A stretch of DNA of 5,695 nucleotides, taken from NCBI GenBank assembly GCA_002491195.1, contig DKVL01000082.1, positions 1-5,695 on the forward strand. The letters run 5' to 3'. The stretch's first letter is position 1; each line of letters opens with the position of its first letter. Below are positions 1-5,676 of the stretch, one piece after another. Source of the DNA: Lachnospiraceae bacterium UBA7179 (lineage in GTDB: Bacteria > Bacillota > Clostridia > Lachnospirales > Lachnospiraceae). The translations under genes and the position numbers were made by a program. Below the pieces are notes generated by a model. It did not search any database. It had not been told where the DNA came from and worked only from the letters and a program-made list of their open reading frames with translations.

Positions 1-39
1 GAATATCGAAGTGTCAAACTCAGGAGTATGATTTCGTAC

Positions 40-86
40 TTTTGTCAATAGCTCTGACAAAAAATATTGTGGAGTCTCTGACGAAA
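40..86. repeat. Inverted repeat plus third half-site upstream of the two-component operon (candidate operator)
   Basis: A perfect 8-bp inverted repeat is visible: TTTTGTCA at 40-47 and TGACAAAA at 55-62, separated by 7 bases. A third copy with one mismatch, TGACGAAA, lies at 79-86, in direct orientation to the second and 24 bases downstream of it. The CTCTGAC context is shared by the second and third copies (52-58 and 76-82). The cluster sits just upstream of the extended -10 at 90-98 and overlaps a possible TTGTCA / 17-bp / TATTGT promoter (42-70). This placement fits a regulator-binding site. It does not obviously match the direct-repeat pattern known for AgrA-type LytTR regulators, so the binding protein is unknown. 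The arms are AT-rich and no T-run follows, so a terminator is unlikely. Confidence 0.45.
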
Positions 87-89
87 TTG

Positions 90-98
90 TGATATAAT
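90..98 (+). promoter_or_regulatory. Extended -10 promoter element for the response regulator/kinase operon
   Basis: TGA-TATAAT at 90-98 is a perfect extended -10 (TGn followed by the consensus hexamer). At 17-bp spacing the -35 would be at 70-75 and matches poorly (TGGAGT), which extended -10 promoters tolerate. Transcription would begin near position 105, leaving an untranslated leader of about 110 bases before the ATG at 217. The candidate operator repeats lie directly upstream, one of them (79-86) within the promoter spacer. Confidence 0.55.
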
Positions 99-151
99 AA
101 ATTATCTTTTATTGCGCTTAGGAACTGTAAAGCGGAGGAAATTTTGCTATA

Positions 152-181
152 CTGAAAACTTTATCAATCCTATGTTATACT
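152..181 (+). promoter_or_regulatory. Second, gene-proximal promoter-like element
   Basis: TGT-TATACT at 173-181 is another extended -10 with a five-of-six hexamer, and CTGAAA at 152-157 is a four-of-six -35 with an 18-bp spacer. A start near 188 would give a leader of about 29 bases containing the GAGGAG ribosome site. The same TATACT hexamer with an upstream TG also occurs at 145-153, 28 bases earlier. An inverted repeat, CTGAAAA at 152-158 and TTTTCAG at 183-189, brackets the element and could be a binding site. AT-rich leaders produce such matches by chance, so this is tentative. Confidence 0.3.
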
Positions 182-200
182 ATTTTCAGACAAAACCTGC

Positions 201-206
201 GAGGAG
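201..206 (+). promoter_or_regulatory. Ribosome binding site that fixes the response regulator start
   Basis: GAGGAG lies 10 bases before the ATG at 217. The reading frame stays open upstream to a TTG at 112, but that codon has no purine-rich site before it, and the extra 35 residues precede the conserved first beta strand of the receiver domain. This site therefore decides for ATG 217. Confidence 0.8.
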
Positions 207-216
207 AGAACTTATA

Positions 217-954
217 ATGAAAATTGTAGTCTGTGACGACAGCACAGAAGATTTGGAGAAAATCAAAGGGCTGCTGACAAAATACATGGAAACAAACAAA
301 AGTATGCGTTTTGAGACTGAATATTATACAGACTCTAAAAAATTGTACCATCAGATACAAGGGGAATCCCAGAGTGATATCTATATTCTTGACATGATCA
401 TGTCAGAACAGTCTGGTATTGACATTGGTACTTTGATTCGCAGCACAGACCAGAGAAGTGTCATTATTTACATCACTTCCTCTGATGATTTTGCATTGGA
501 GGCTTACGGCGTGCGCGCTGTGAGATATCTTCTAAAACCCGTTCAGGAGGAACTGTTTGCAGAAGCGCTGGATTACGCAATTTCCAACATTTCTAAGGAA
601 CTAAAAGACGCGTTATACACAGTGAAGACCAAAGAAGGACTGGTCTCAATTCCCTATTCCAAGATCGAGTACATTGAAAATTATTCCAGAACACTCAACA
701 TCTGTCTGACAGACGGAAGGAACATTCAAAGCATCTTTATCCGGAAATCCTTTGATGAGGAAACCCGGCAGATTGTGGAAAGCGGCTCTTTTATACAGGT
801 TCACAAATCCTTTGTCGTCAATATGTATCACGTGGACAAACTGGCGCCGGGAAACATCATTATGGAAAGCGGCGCACGTATTCCAGTCAGCAAGACACGA
901 ACTGCTGACGTCAAAAAGGAATATCTCAAATTTGTTTCAGAACAATATCGATAG
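217..954 (+). CDS. LytTR-family response regulator (AgrA/VirR-like)
   Basis: This 245-residue cytoplasmic DNA-binding regulator has an N-terminal receiver domain (about 1-120) and a C-terminal LytTR DNA-binding domain (about 133-240), the usual size and order for this family. Receiver residues visible are the acidic pair Asp7-Asp8, the phospho-acceptor Asp59 in the ILDM segment, the switch Thr87 and the conserved Lys107-Pro108. The LytTR part shows the typical FIQVHKSFVVNM stretch at 192-203 and the G-x-R-IPVS motif at 219-225. Family knowledge says phosphorylation drives dimer binding to direct repeats at target promoters. The partner is almost certainly the kinase gene 14 bases downstream in the same operon. 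The start is ATG 217, immediately before the MKIVVCDD beta strand. Its targets are not shown by the sequence; autoregulation is possible but no clear LytTR direct repeat was found upstream. Confidence 0.93.
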   Translation: MKIVVCDDSTEDLEKIKGLLTKYMETNKSMRFETEYYTDSKKLYHQIQGESQSDIYILDMIMSEQSGIDIGTLIRSTDQRSVIIYITSSDDFALEAYGVRAVRYLLKPVQEELFAEALDYAISNISKELKDALYTVKTKEGLVSIPYSKIEYIENYSRTLNICLTDGRNIQSIFIRKSFDEETRQIVESGSFIQVHKSFVVNMYHVDKLAPGNIIMESGARIPVSKTRTADVKKEYLKFVSEQYR

Positions 955-968
955 GAGGCAGTCGGAGA

Positions 969-2255
969 ATGTATTATAAAAATATTTCCTATACGCTCAG
1001 CCATATTTTCGTGATGTTGTTCATGTACCTGTTTATTGCCCGCCGTTATTCCAAACCAAAAACTGCTGCAATCTGCATTGCTTCCTTTTTTGCGATCACG
1101 ATTCCGAATGTGCTCAAATTAAACATTTTCCCGGACAGCCGCCTGTGCTATTTTCTGGTGACGATCTATCAGATTGCCATAACACAGTTCACAGGGCTTT
1201 TTATATCCAGAAACAGGGACAGCAAAGCGCTGTTTGTCGGTTTGACCGCTTCCAATTATGTGATTGCAGGAAGCATTGCAGCCTCGATTATACATATTTG
1301 CACAGGAAATTTGTACCTCTGCATCGCCGGCTGTATTGTAACGCATATCATACTGATGTTTATTTTGTATTGTAAAATACGTGATATCTGGATTCATTAT
1401 CAGCAGGAGGAATCGATGAACAACTGGTGGAAGCTCTGCCTGATTCCTGTATTTTTTTATTGTGGTTTTTCCTGTTTTGCGTTCTTTCCATATACACTGG
1501 ATGACCATCCTGAAAGTATCCCCGGTATCGTCATGTTCATCATCGTCATGTTTGTATCGTATGTCATTGTGCTGCAGTATGTATCAAGCGAATCCCAGCG
1601 GACAGCGATCTACTGGCAGAATATGCTTTACGAGTCCTACATTAAAGGGTTGGAAAATCAATACTATCTGGTTGAGCAGTCCGAGAAAAATCTACGGATA
1701 TTGCGGCACGATATGCGCCACTACTCCGGTTTGATCGATTCCCTGCTGGAACAGGGGGAATACAATGAGATTAAAAAGATCACAGAGCATATTAACATGG
1801 TAACGGATGGAAATAAAGTGACAAAGTACTGTAATAACATGGTTGTCAATACAATGCTTTCCTGTATGATAGAAAAGGCGTATTCGCTGGCGATCAAAAT
1901 TCAGCATGATATCGTCATCTCCAAAGAAATTCCCTTTGACAACTACGAATTTGCCATGGTGATTGCGAATTTATTTGACAATGCGATCAACTGCGTGAAA
2001 GACTCTATAACGCAAAGGAAATTGATTGATGTCAAAATCCACTGCAAGAACGATCATCTCCTGATTCATATAAAGAATGCGTATGAGAAAGAAATTGTCT
2101 TTGACTCTGGAACAGGCCTCCCCAAAAGCCAGAATGGAAAAAATCATGGATTTGGCATACAGAGCGTGCAGGCTTTTTCGGATAAAATCGGGGGAAATCT
2201 GGGCTGCTACTGCGAGGACGGTATGTTCCATATTATGCTTTATGCGAAGTTCTAG
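969..2255 (+). CDS. AgrC-like sensor histidine kinase (HPK10/GHKL class)
   Basis: This 428-residue integral membrane sensor kinase pairs with the upstream response regulator. The first about 205 residues hold roughly six to seven hydrophobic segments (near 8-24, 32-48, 60-80, 87-110, 115-135, 156-174 and 185-205), with no large extracellular domain, as in AgrC and other peptide-sensing kinases. A linker helix at about 206-240 leads to the H-box LRHDMRHY, with the phospho-acceptor His247. The ATP-binding domain shows the N-box NLFDNAI (334-340) and the G-box HGFGIQSV (393-400). A separate DxGxG G1 box is not evident; this is common in the HPK10 group. The ATG at 969 follows AGGAGG at 953-958, which overlaps the regulator's stop codon, so the genes are co-transcribed. 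AgrC-type kinases often sense cyclic peptides, but no peptide precursor or AgrB processing gene lies in the window, so the ligand is unknown. Confidence 0.92.
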   Translation: MYYKNISYTLSHIFVMLFMYLFIARRYSKPKTAAICIASFFAITIPNVLKLNIFPDSRLCYFLVTIYQIAITQFTGLFISRNRDSKALFVGLTASNYVIAGSIAASIIHICTGNLYLCIAGCIVTHIILMFILYCKIRDIWIHYQQEESMNNWWKLCLIPVFFYCGFSCFAFFPYTLDDHPESIPGIVMFIIVMFVSYVIVLQYVSSESQRTAIYWQNMLYESYIKGLENQYYLVEQSEKNLRILRHDMRHYSGLIDSLLEQGEYNEIKKITEHINMVTDGNKVTKYCNNMVVNTMLSCMIEKAYSLAIKIQHDIVISKEIPFDNYEFAMVIANLFDNAINCVKDSITQRKLIDVKIHCKNDHLLIHIKNAYEKEIVFDSGTGLPKSQNGKNHGFGIQSVQAFSDKIGGNLGCYCEDGMFHIMLYAKF

Positions 2256-2282
2256 CACTCCGTCCGGACAGTGCTGCACTTA

Positions 2283-2334
2283 CAGAAATCCCCTGTTATT
2301 TCAATGCACAAACTGATATAACAGGGGATTTCTG
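2283..2334. terminator. Bidirectional terminator between the convergent operons
   Basis: A perfect 17-bp inverted repeat occupies 2283-2299 and 2318-2334 around an 18-base loop, with a CCCC/GGGG core and A-rich/T-rich ends (AGAAAT and ATTTCT). Being palindromic, it gives the same RNA hairpin from either strand, with the T-rich stretch forming the base of the 3' arm rather than a long separate tail. It lies 27 bases after the kinase stop codon and directly abuts the stop codon of the MalG-type permease at 2336-2338. It is the only good termination signal between the convergent units. The lack of a strong U-tract beyond the stem makes termination efficiency uncertain. Confidence 0.8.
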
Positions 2335-2335
2335 C

Positions 2336-3241
2336 TTAACCTTTGACAGCACCTGCAAGAACGCCTTCAATAATATATTTTTGACATATAATATAAAAAA
2401 TTACTATCGGAAGTATCGCCAACACAAGCATTGCCATCATAGCGCCCCAGTCAATCTGTCCATGACTCTGCTTTAAGTACTGGATCGCAATCGGAATCGT
2501 CTTATATCTATTGATATTCAATACCAGACTTGGCAGAAGATAATCATTCCAAATCCACATAGCCTGTAAGATTGCCACTGTAACGATCGTCGGCTTTAGA
2601 ATCGGAAATACGATCAGAAAAAAGGTCTGAAGCGGATTGCAGCCGTCGATCATGGCCGCCTCCTCTATTTCCAGTGCAATTCCTTTGACAAATCCCGTGA
2701 ACATGAATACCGCCAGTCCCGCACCAAATCCCAGATAAACGATAATAATACCGACAGGATTGGACAAATGCAGCATATTCGCAAACTTGGACAGTGTGAA
2801 CATCACCATCTGGAATGGCACAATCATGGAAAACAGACACATGACATACATAAACCTGCTGAACATACTATGTACACGCACGATATACCATGCACACATA
2901 GAACAACATAATATAATCACTATAACCGAGCAGACAGTGATAAACAGGGAAGTCCCAAAACAAGAAGCAAAATTCGTTGCCTTCAGTCCGTTCCTGTAAT
3001 TCAACAGGCCGCAGAAGATCTGTTTTGCGCCTGCTAAAAATTTATCCCAGCCATCCGAGAGAGAATTGGCGCTGAATCCAAATGGATAACGGAATATGTA
3101 TGCTTTTCTCTTAAAGGAATTTAACAACACAACCAGCATTGGTGAGATCCAGAAAATAGCAATAACTGCAAATAATACTGTTAGAATCCCTCCATGCCTT
3201 GCCCTTCTCACAGCGCTGACCTGTTCTTTGTTCTTTGCCAT
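2336..3241 (-). CDS. CUT1 sugar ABC transporter permease, MalG type
   Basis: This 301-residue inner-membrane permease is one of two subunits forming the sugar translocation path. It has about six hydrophobic segments (near 19-41, 97-120, 128-150, 162-184, 218-236 and 267-287). The cytoplasmic EAA loop that docks the ATPase is clear: EEAAMIDG at 193-200, continuing to the family's conserved Phe and Pro at about 208-217. WNDYLLP at 231-237 and the C-terminal AGAVKG are typical of MalG-like subunits, and the length is normal. It starts with ATG at 3241, whose A is the last base of the preceding permease's TAA stop (TAATG). A strong ribosome site lies 10 bases upstream, so the two permeases are likely made in a coupled, equimolar way. 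It is the last gene of its operon, followed at once by the terminator. The sugar specificity is not readable from permease sequence. Confidence 0.92.
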   Translation of the reverse strand: MAKNKEQVSAVRRARHGGILTVLFAVIAIFWISPMLVVLLNSFKRKAYIFRYPFGFSANSLSDGWDKFLAGAKQIFCGLLNYRNGLKATNFASCFGTSLFITVCSVIVIILCCSMCAWYIVRVHSMFSRFMYVMCLFSMIVPFQMVMFTLSKFANMLHLSNPVGIIIVYLGFGAGLAVFMFTGFVKGIALEIEEAAMIDGCNPLQTFFLIVFPILKPTIVTVAILQAMWIWNDYLLPSLVLNINRYKTIPIAIQYLKQSHGQIDWGAMMAMLVLAILPIVIFYIICQKYIIEGVLAGAVKG

Positions 3242-4098
3242 TAGCCCTGCACCTCCTTGCTCGTTGTCAACTTATTCTGTGCAATCGCGATGATTGCCAC
3301 CAGGATAAAGAAGATCACTGCCTTCGCCTGTCCTACACCCTGCCAGCCTGTCGTTCCATACATGGTATCATAGATATTCAGGGCAAGCAGCTGGGATGAT
3401 TTTCCCGGATTACCACCTGTGAGCGCTAAGTTTTGGTCAAACAGTTTGAATCCGTTTGTCAATGTCAGGAAGCTGCAGATCGTAATCGTAGGCATCAACA
3501 TTGGAAGAGTCACATTGCGAAGCATCTGCCACGAATTGGCACCGTCAATCTTTGCCGCCTCGATCAATTCACCCGGAATATTCTGAATACCGGCAATATA
3601 AATAATCATCATATAACCGATCTGCTGCCAGCACACAACAATGATCATGCCCCAAAACGCATACCACTGTGAGGATACAATCGTCTTGGAAAAATTTTGT
3701 AATACTGCGTTAAAAATCATCAGCCAAATGTAGCTGAGCACGATTCCGCCAATCAGATTTGGCAGGAAAAATGATGTACGGAACAGATTGGTTCCCTTGA
3801 TTCCTTTTGTCAATGCCATACCGATTGCAAATGCCACGAGATTGATAATGACCACTGACACAACCGTGAACAGCGCTGTATACCACATGGAATGCAGGAA
3901 AGACGTATCCAGTTTTCCATTTACCACAAAGATCTTTGTATAATTCTCCAGTCCTACCCACGACCAGTCCACAACTGTCGTAAATTTGCAGAAAGACAGG
4001 AAAACTCCATATACAAAGGGGACAATGAATCCAATTGTAAAAGCGGCGAGGGTTGGCAGTGCAAATATAAGAAAATATCTTTTAATCGCTTTCTCCAT
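3241..4098 (-). CDS. CUT1 sugar ABC transporter permease, MalF type
   Basis: This 285-residue inner-membrane permease is the partner of the MalG-type subunit. Hydrophobic segments lie near 9-36, 73-97, 107-130, 147-170, 200-215 and 258-275. The ATPase-docking EAA loop reads ELIEAAKIDG at 177-186 and runs on to the conserved LPML at about 198-201. The later LTGGNPGKSSQLLAL stretch (227-241) is typical of MsmF/LacF-like subunits. It lacks the long extra periplasmic domain of E. coli MalF, as is usual in Gram-positive CUT1 systems. I chose ATG 4098: AGAAAGG at 4107-4113 sits 8 bases upstream, and the protein then begins MEKAIKRYF, a normal start. The TTG six codons further upstream has no ribosome site, because this same site falls after it. 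The gene follows the binding-protein gene by about 100 bases holding a terminator-like hairpin, and overlaps the next permease by one base. Confidence 0.92.
   Translation of the reverse strand: MEKAIKRYFLIFALPTLAAFTIGFIVPFVYGVFLSFCKFTTVVDWSWVGLENYTKIFVVNGKLDTSFLHSMWYTALFTVVSVVIINLVAFAIGMALTKGIKGTNLFRTSFFLPNLIGGIVLSYIWLMIFNAVLQNFSKTIVSSQWYAFWGMIIVVCWQQIGYMMIIYIAGIQNIPGELIEAAKIDGANSWQMLRNVTLPMLMPTITICSFLTLTNGFKLFDQNLALTGGNPGKSSQLLALNIYDTMYGTTGWQGVGQAKAVIFFILVAIIAIAQNKLTTSKEVQG
3251..3258 (-). promoter_or_regulatory. Strong ribosome binding site for the MalG-type gene, inside the MalF-type gene
   Basis: On the minus strand AAGGAGGT ends 10 bases before ATG 3241 and lies within the last codons of the preceding permease gene. 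Together with the one-base TAATG overlap, it supports the start codon and translational coupling. Confidence 0.8.
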
Positions 4099-4106
4099 AA
4101 TAACAA

Positions 4107-4113
4107 CCTTTCT
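4107..4113 (-). promoter_or_regulatory. Ribosome binding site that fixes the MalF-type permease start
   Basis: AGAAAGG on the minus strand lies 8 bases before ATG 4098. It falls downstream of the alternative TTG at 4116, which argues against that longer start. Confidence 0.65.
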
Positions 4114-4143
4114 CAAAATTTGCCTTCATGTAACTTTCTTTTG

Positions 4144-4175
4144 AAAAAGGGCAAGTGAATACTCACTCACCCTTT
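4144..4175 (-). terminator. Intergenic terminator-like hairpin (partial terminator) between binding-protein and permease genes
   Basis: On the minus strand, the arms 4175-4163 (AAAGGGTGAGTGA) and 4158-4146 (TCACTTGCCCTTT) form a 13-bp stem with two adjacent wobble pairs and a 4-base loop. The 3' arm runs into a five-T tract (4148-4144). It sits 26 bases after the binding protein's stop codon and 47 bases before the permease ATG. In sugar ABC operons such hairpins often end or stabilise most transcripts after the binding-protein gene, so that this protein exceeds the permeases. That role is inferred here. The short T-tract, interrupted by C, suggests leaky rather than complete termination. Confidence 0.65.
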
Positions 4176-4201
4176 GAACAACTTGTCGTTTATATTATAA
4201 T

Positions 4202-5662
4202 TTATTTGTTCGTTTCGTCCCAATAATATTTCCACTGGTCTACGAAAGCAGTCTTCACATCATCCCATGAACCGCCTCTCTCTGTATACTCTGTCAGAGG
4301 TGCGATAAAATCTGCTCTCCAGTCGTCTACAGCCGGTGTTGCGTTGAAGCTCCATGCCACAGAAGTCTTGCCTGCTGCTGCATATTCATTTGCCATTGCC
4401 GCAAAACCGTTCTTGGATTCATAGTTGCCTGTAAACGTATCAAACGGCGCTGTCAGTCCCATCTGATTTACAATCGCATCACGTCCTTCATCCGAAGTGA
4501 TCACCCACTCCAGGAATGCCAGTGTGGAATCAATATCCTCCTGGGATGCCTGCGCATTGACTGCCCAGTGGTTCTCAGTACCTACTGCAAGGCCTTCATT
4601 TGCATCGTCTACGCCAAAGTAAATAGGCATCATGGACAGATCGTCTGTCGTAACAGTATAACCATTCTCATTGTCAGGGGCAAACGCCGCGTATTCCCAG
4701 TCGCCGTTCTGATAAAATACTGCCTCGCCTAAACCAAGCTCCTGCTCTGCATTGTAAGCGCCTGAATCCAGTGTCGCCTTGTCGGCAGAGGATGTATTGG
4801 TGTACATATCCCATACAGTCTTAAAGTTATCCAGATACTTGCCTGTCACAGTTCCCTGTCCTGCAATCAGGTCGCAGCCTGCATCCTTAAACTCATAATA
4901 CAGTGCAAGACCTGCAAGGTGTCCGGAGAACCTCCAGTTGGAACCGCTGTCAAGACCTGCAGAAGAAAATGCTCCTGTCAGATTGGTACCCAGTGCATCA
5001 TTAATCTCATCTACACGGTTGTTAATATCCGTTGCAACTGCATTCAGTGTCTCAAGGTTATCAATCTCGTCTACAGAAGAGATCACCGCTCCATCCATAC
5101 CGCAGTAACCTTCCAGAATCGTCTTATTGTAGATGATGCCATAACACTCATAGCAATTCGCGATCGCCGCAACCTTGCCGTCGTACTCGAGTGCCAGCGA
5201 CTTATCTGTTAAATGGTTATACAGGGCACTGCCTGACAAATCGTAGATATAATTTGCATATTCTGCACAGTCAGAGGAGTTTCCGATGGTAAAGATCGTA
5301 GGCGCCTCAGACTTTGCCAACTCAGACTGGAGTGTTGTCTTGTACTGTCCATCCGCTGCTGTCACAACCATAACCTCCACACCAGTCTGGGCTGTATATG
5401 TCTTTGCCAAATCCTGCCAGGCCATGTCCGTCTCCGGCTTGAAGTTCAATAAGTATACAGATCCGCTTCCTGCATCCGCCTGTGTATTGCCCGTCTGTGT
5501 ATTATCCGCCTGTGTATCTGCATTGTCACTGGATGACTGCGCCTGTGTACCTGCGTTGTCATTGGATGACTGTGTCTGTGTTGCATCGTTTCCGCCGCAT
5601 CCTGTGAGCGCTGTTGCTGTCATTGCCGCGCCAAGGAGTACGCATAATAACTTTTTCTTCAT
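4202..5662 (-). CDS. Carbohydrate ABC transporter substrate-binding lipoprotein
   Basis: This 486-residue lipoprotein captures a sugar outside the membrane and delivers it to the two permeases encoded downstream. The N-terminus has a basic MKKK start, a hydrophobic core and a lipobox ALTGC, with Cys22 as the expected lipidated residue after signal peptidase II cleavage. Residues 23-68 are a hydrophilic linker of Ser/Asn/Asp/Thr/Gln/Ala repeats. From about 69 to the end it resembles family 1 extracellular solute-binding proteins: GEAVFYQNGDWEYAAF (312-327), then HWAVNAQAS (365-373) and LAFLEWVITSDEG (381-393) are typical. Many exposed aromatic residues (for example Trp243, Trp322, Trp366, Trp437 and Trp448) suit sugar stacking. 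It is longer than many such proteins (about 400-450), partly because of the linker. ATG 5662 follows GAGGAAG by 7 bases. The substrate is unknown; an oligosaccharide is a reasonable guess from the CUT1 family. Confidence 0.92.
   Translation of the reverse strand: MKKKLLCVLLGAAMTATALTGCGGNDATQTQSSNDNAGTQAQSSSDNADTQADNTQTGNTQADAGSGSVYLLNFKPETDMAWQDLAKTYTAQTGVEVMVVTAADGQYKTTLQSELAKSEAPTIFTIGNSSDCAEYANYIYDLSGSALYNHLTDKSLALEYDGKVAAIANCYECYGIIYNKTILEGYCGMDGAVISSVDEIDNLETLNAVATDINNRVDEINDALGTNLTGAFSSAGLDSGSNWRFSGHLAGLALYYEFKDAGCDLIAGQGTVTGKYLDNFKTVWDMYTNTSSADKATLDSGAYNAEQELGLGEAVFYQNGDWEYAAFAPDNENGYTVTTDDLSMMPIYFGVDDANEGLAVGTENHWAVNAQASQEDIDSTLAFLEWVITSDEGRDAIVNQMGLTAPFDTFTGNYESKNGFAAMANEYAAAGKTSVAWSFNATPAVDDWRADFIAPLTEYTERGGSWDDVKTAFVDQWKYYWDETNK
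5474..5582 (-). repeat. Tandem repeats encoding the lipoprotein linker
   Basis: Two adjacent 33-base units, 5504-5536 and 5537-5569, match at 28 of 33 positions and encode SSSDNADTQAD and SSNDNAGTQAQ. A partial third copy lies at 5570-5582 (encoding TQTQ). On the other side, two 15-base sub-units at 5474-5488 and 5489-5503 encode NTQAD and NTQTG. All keep the reading frame. Such repeats can expand or contract by slippage, changing the tether length between the lipid anchor and the binding domain without breaking the gene. Confidence 0.8.
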
Positions 5663-5669
5663 AAAATTA

Positions 5670-5676
5670 CTTCCTC
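5670..5676 (-). promoter_or_regulatory. Ribosome binding site of the substrate-binding protein gene
   Basis: GAGGAAG on the minus strand lies 7 bases before ATG 5662 and supports that start. Only 19 further upstream bases are in the window. They are AT-rich (TATAAA at 5692-5687, TATTATA near 5685-5679), but a full promoter cannot be judged. Confidence 0.7.

Noticed and set aside
28..51. Tiny ORF ATG 28 to TAG 49-51 as a leader peptide or peptide signal
   Set aside because: It encodes only 7 residues, its AGGAG is one base from the ATG, and it lies upstream of the best promoter.
1..92. Possible 3' end of an upstream gene (all three + frames are open from the left edge, closing at 29-31, 49-51 and 90-92)
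   Set aside because: The stretches are too short to recognise and none can be preferred. The longest would run through the candidate operator and promoter.
112..216. Longer N-terminus for the response regulator beginning at TTG 112
   Set aside because: No ribosome site precedes the TTG, the added 35 residues lie before the standard receiver-domain start, and they overlap promoter-like sequence. ATG 217 has GAGGAG at a good distance.
105..216. Riboswitch in the leader of the two-component operon
   Set aside because: Only one weak 7-bp inverted repeat is present, with no recognisable riboswitch core and no terminator hairpin before the gene.
1119..1508. 129-residue open frame on the - strand inside the kinase gene
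   Set aside because: It is a shadow of the transmembrane-coding region of the kinase, with no domain of its own.
4098..4116. TTG 4116 as the start of the MalF-type permease
   Set aside because: The only ribosome site (4107-4113) lies after it and serves ATG 4098; the family N-terminus fits the shorter form.
5474..5582. Repeats as a CRISPR array or mobile-element end
   Set aside because: The units are directly adjacent, in frame and coding, with no unique spacers and no terminal inverted repeats.
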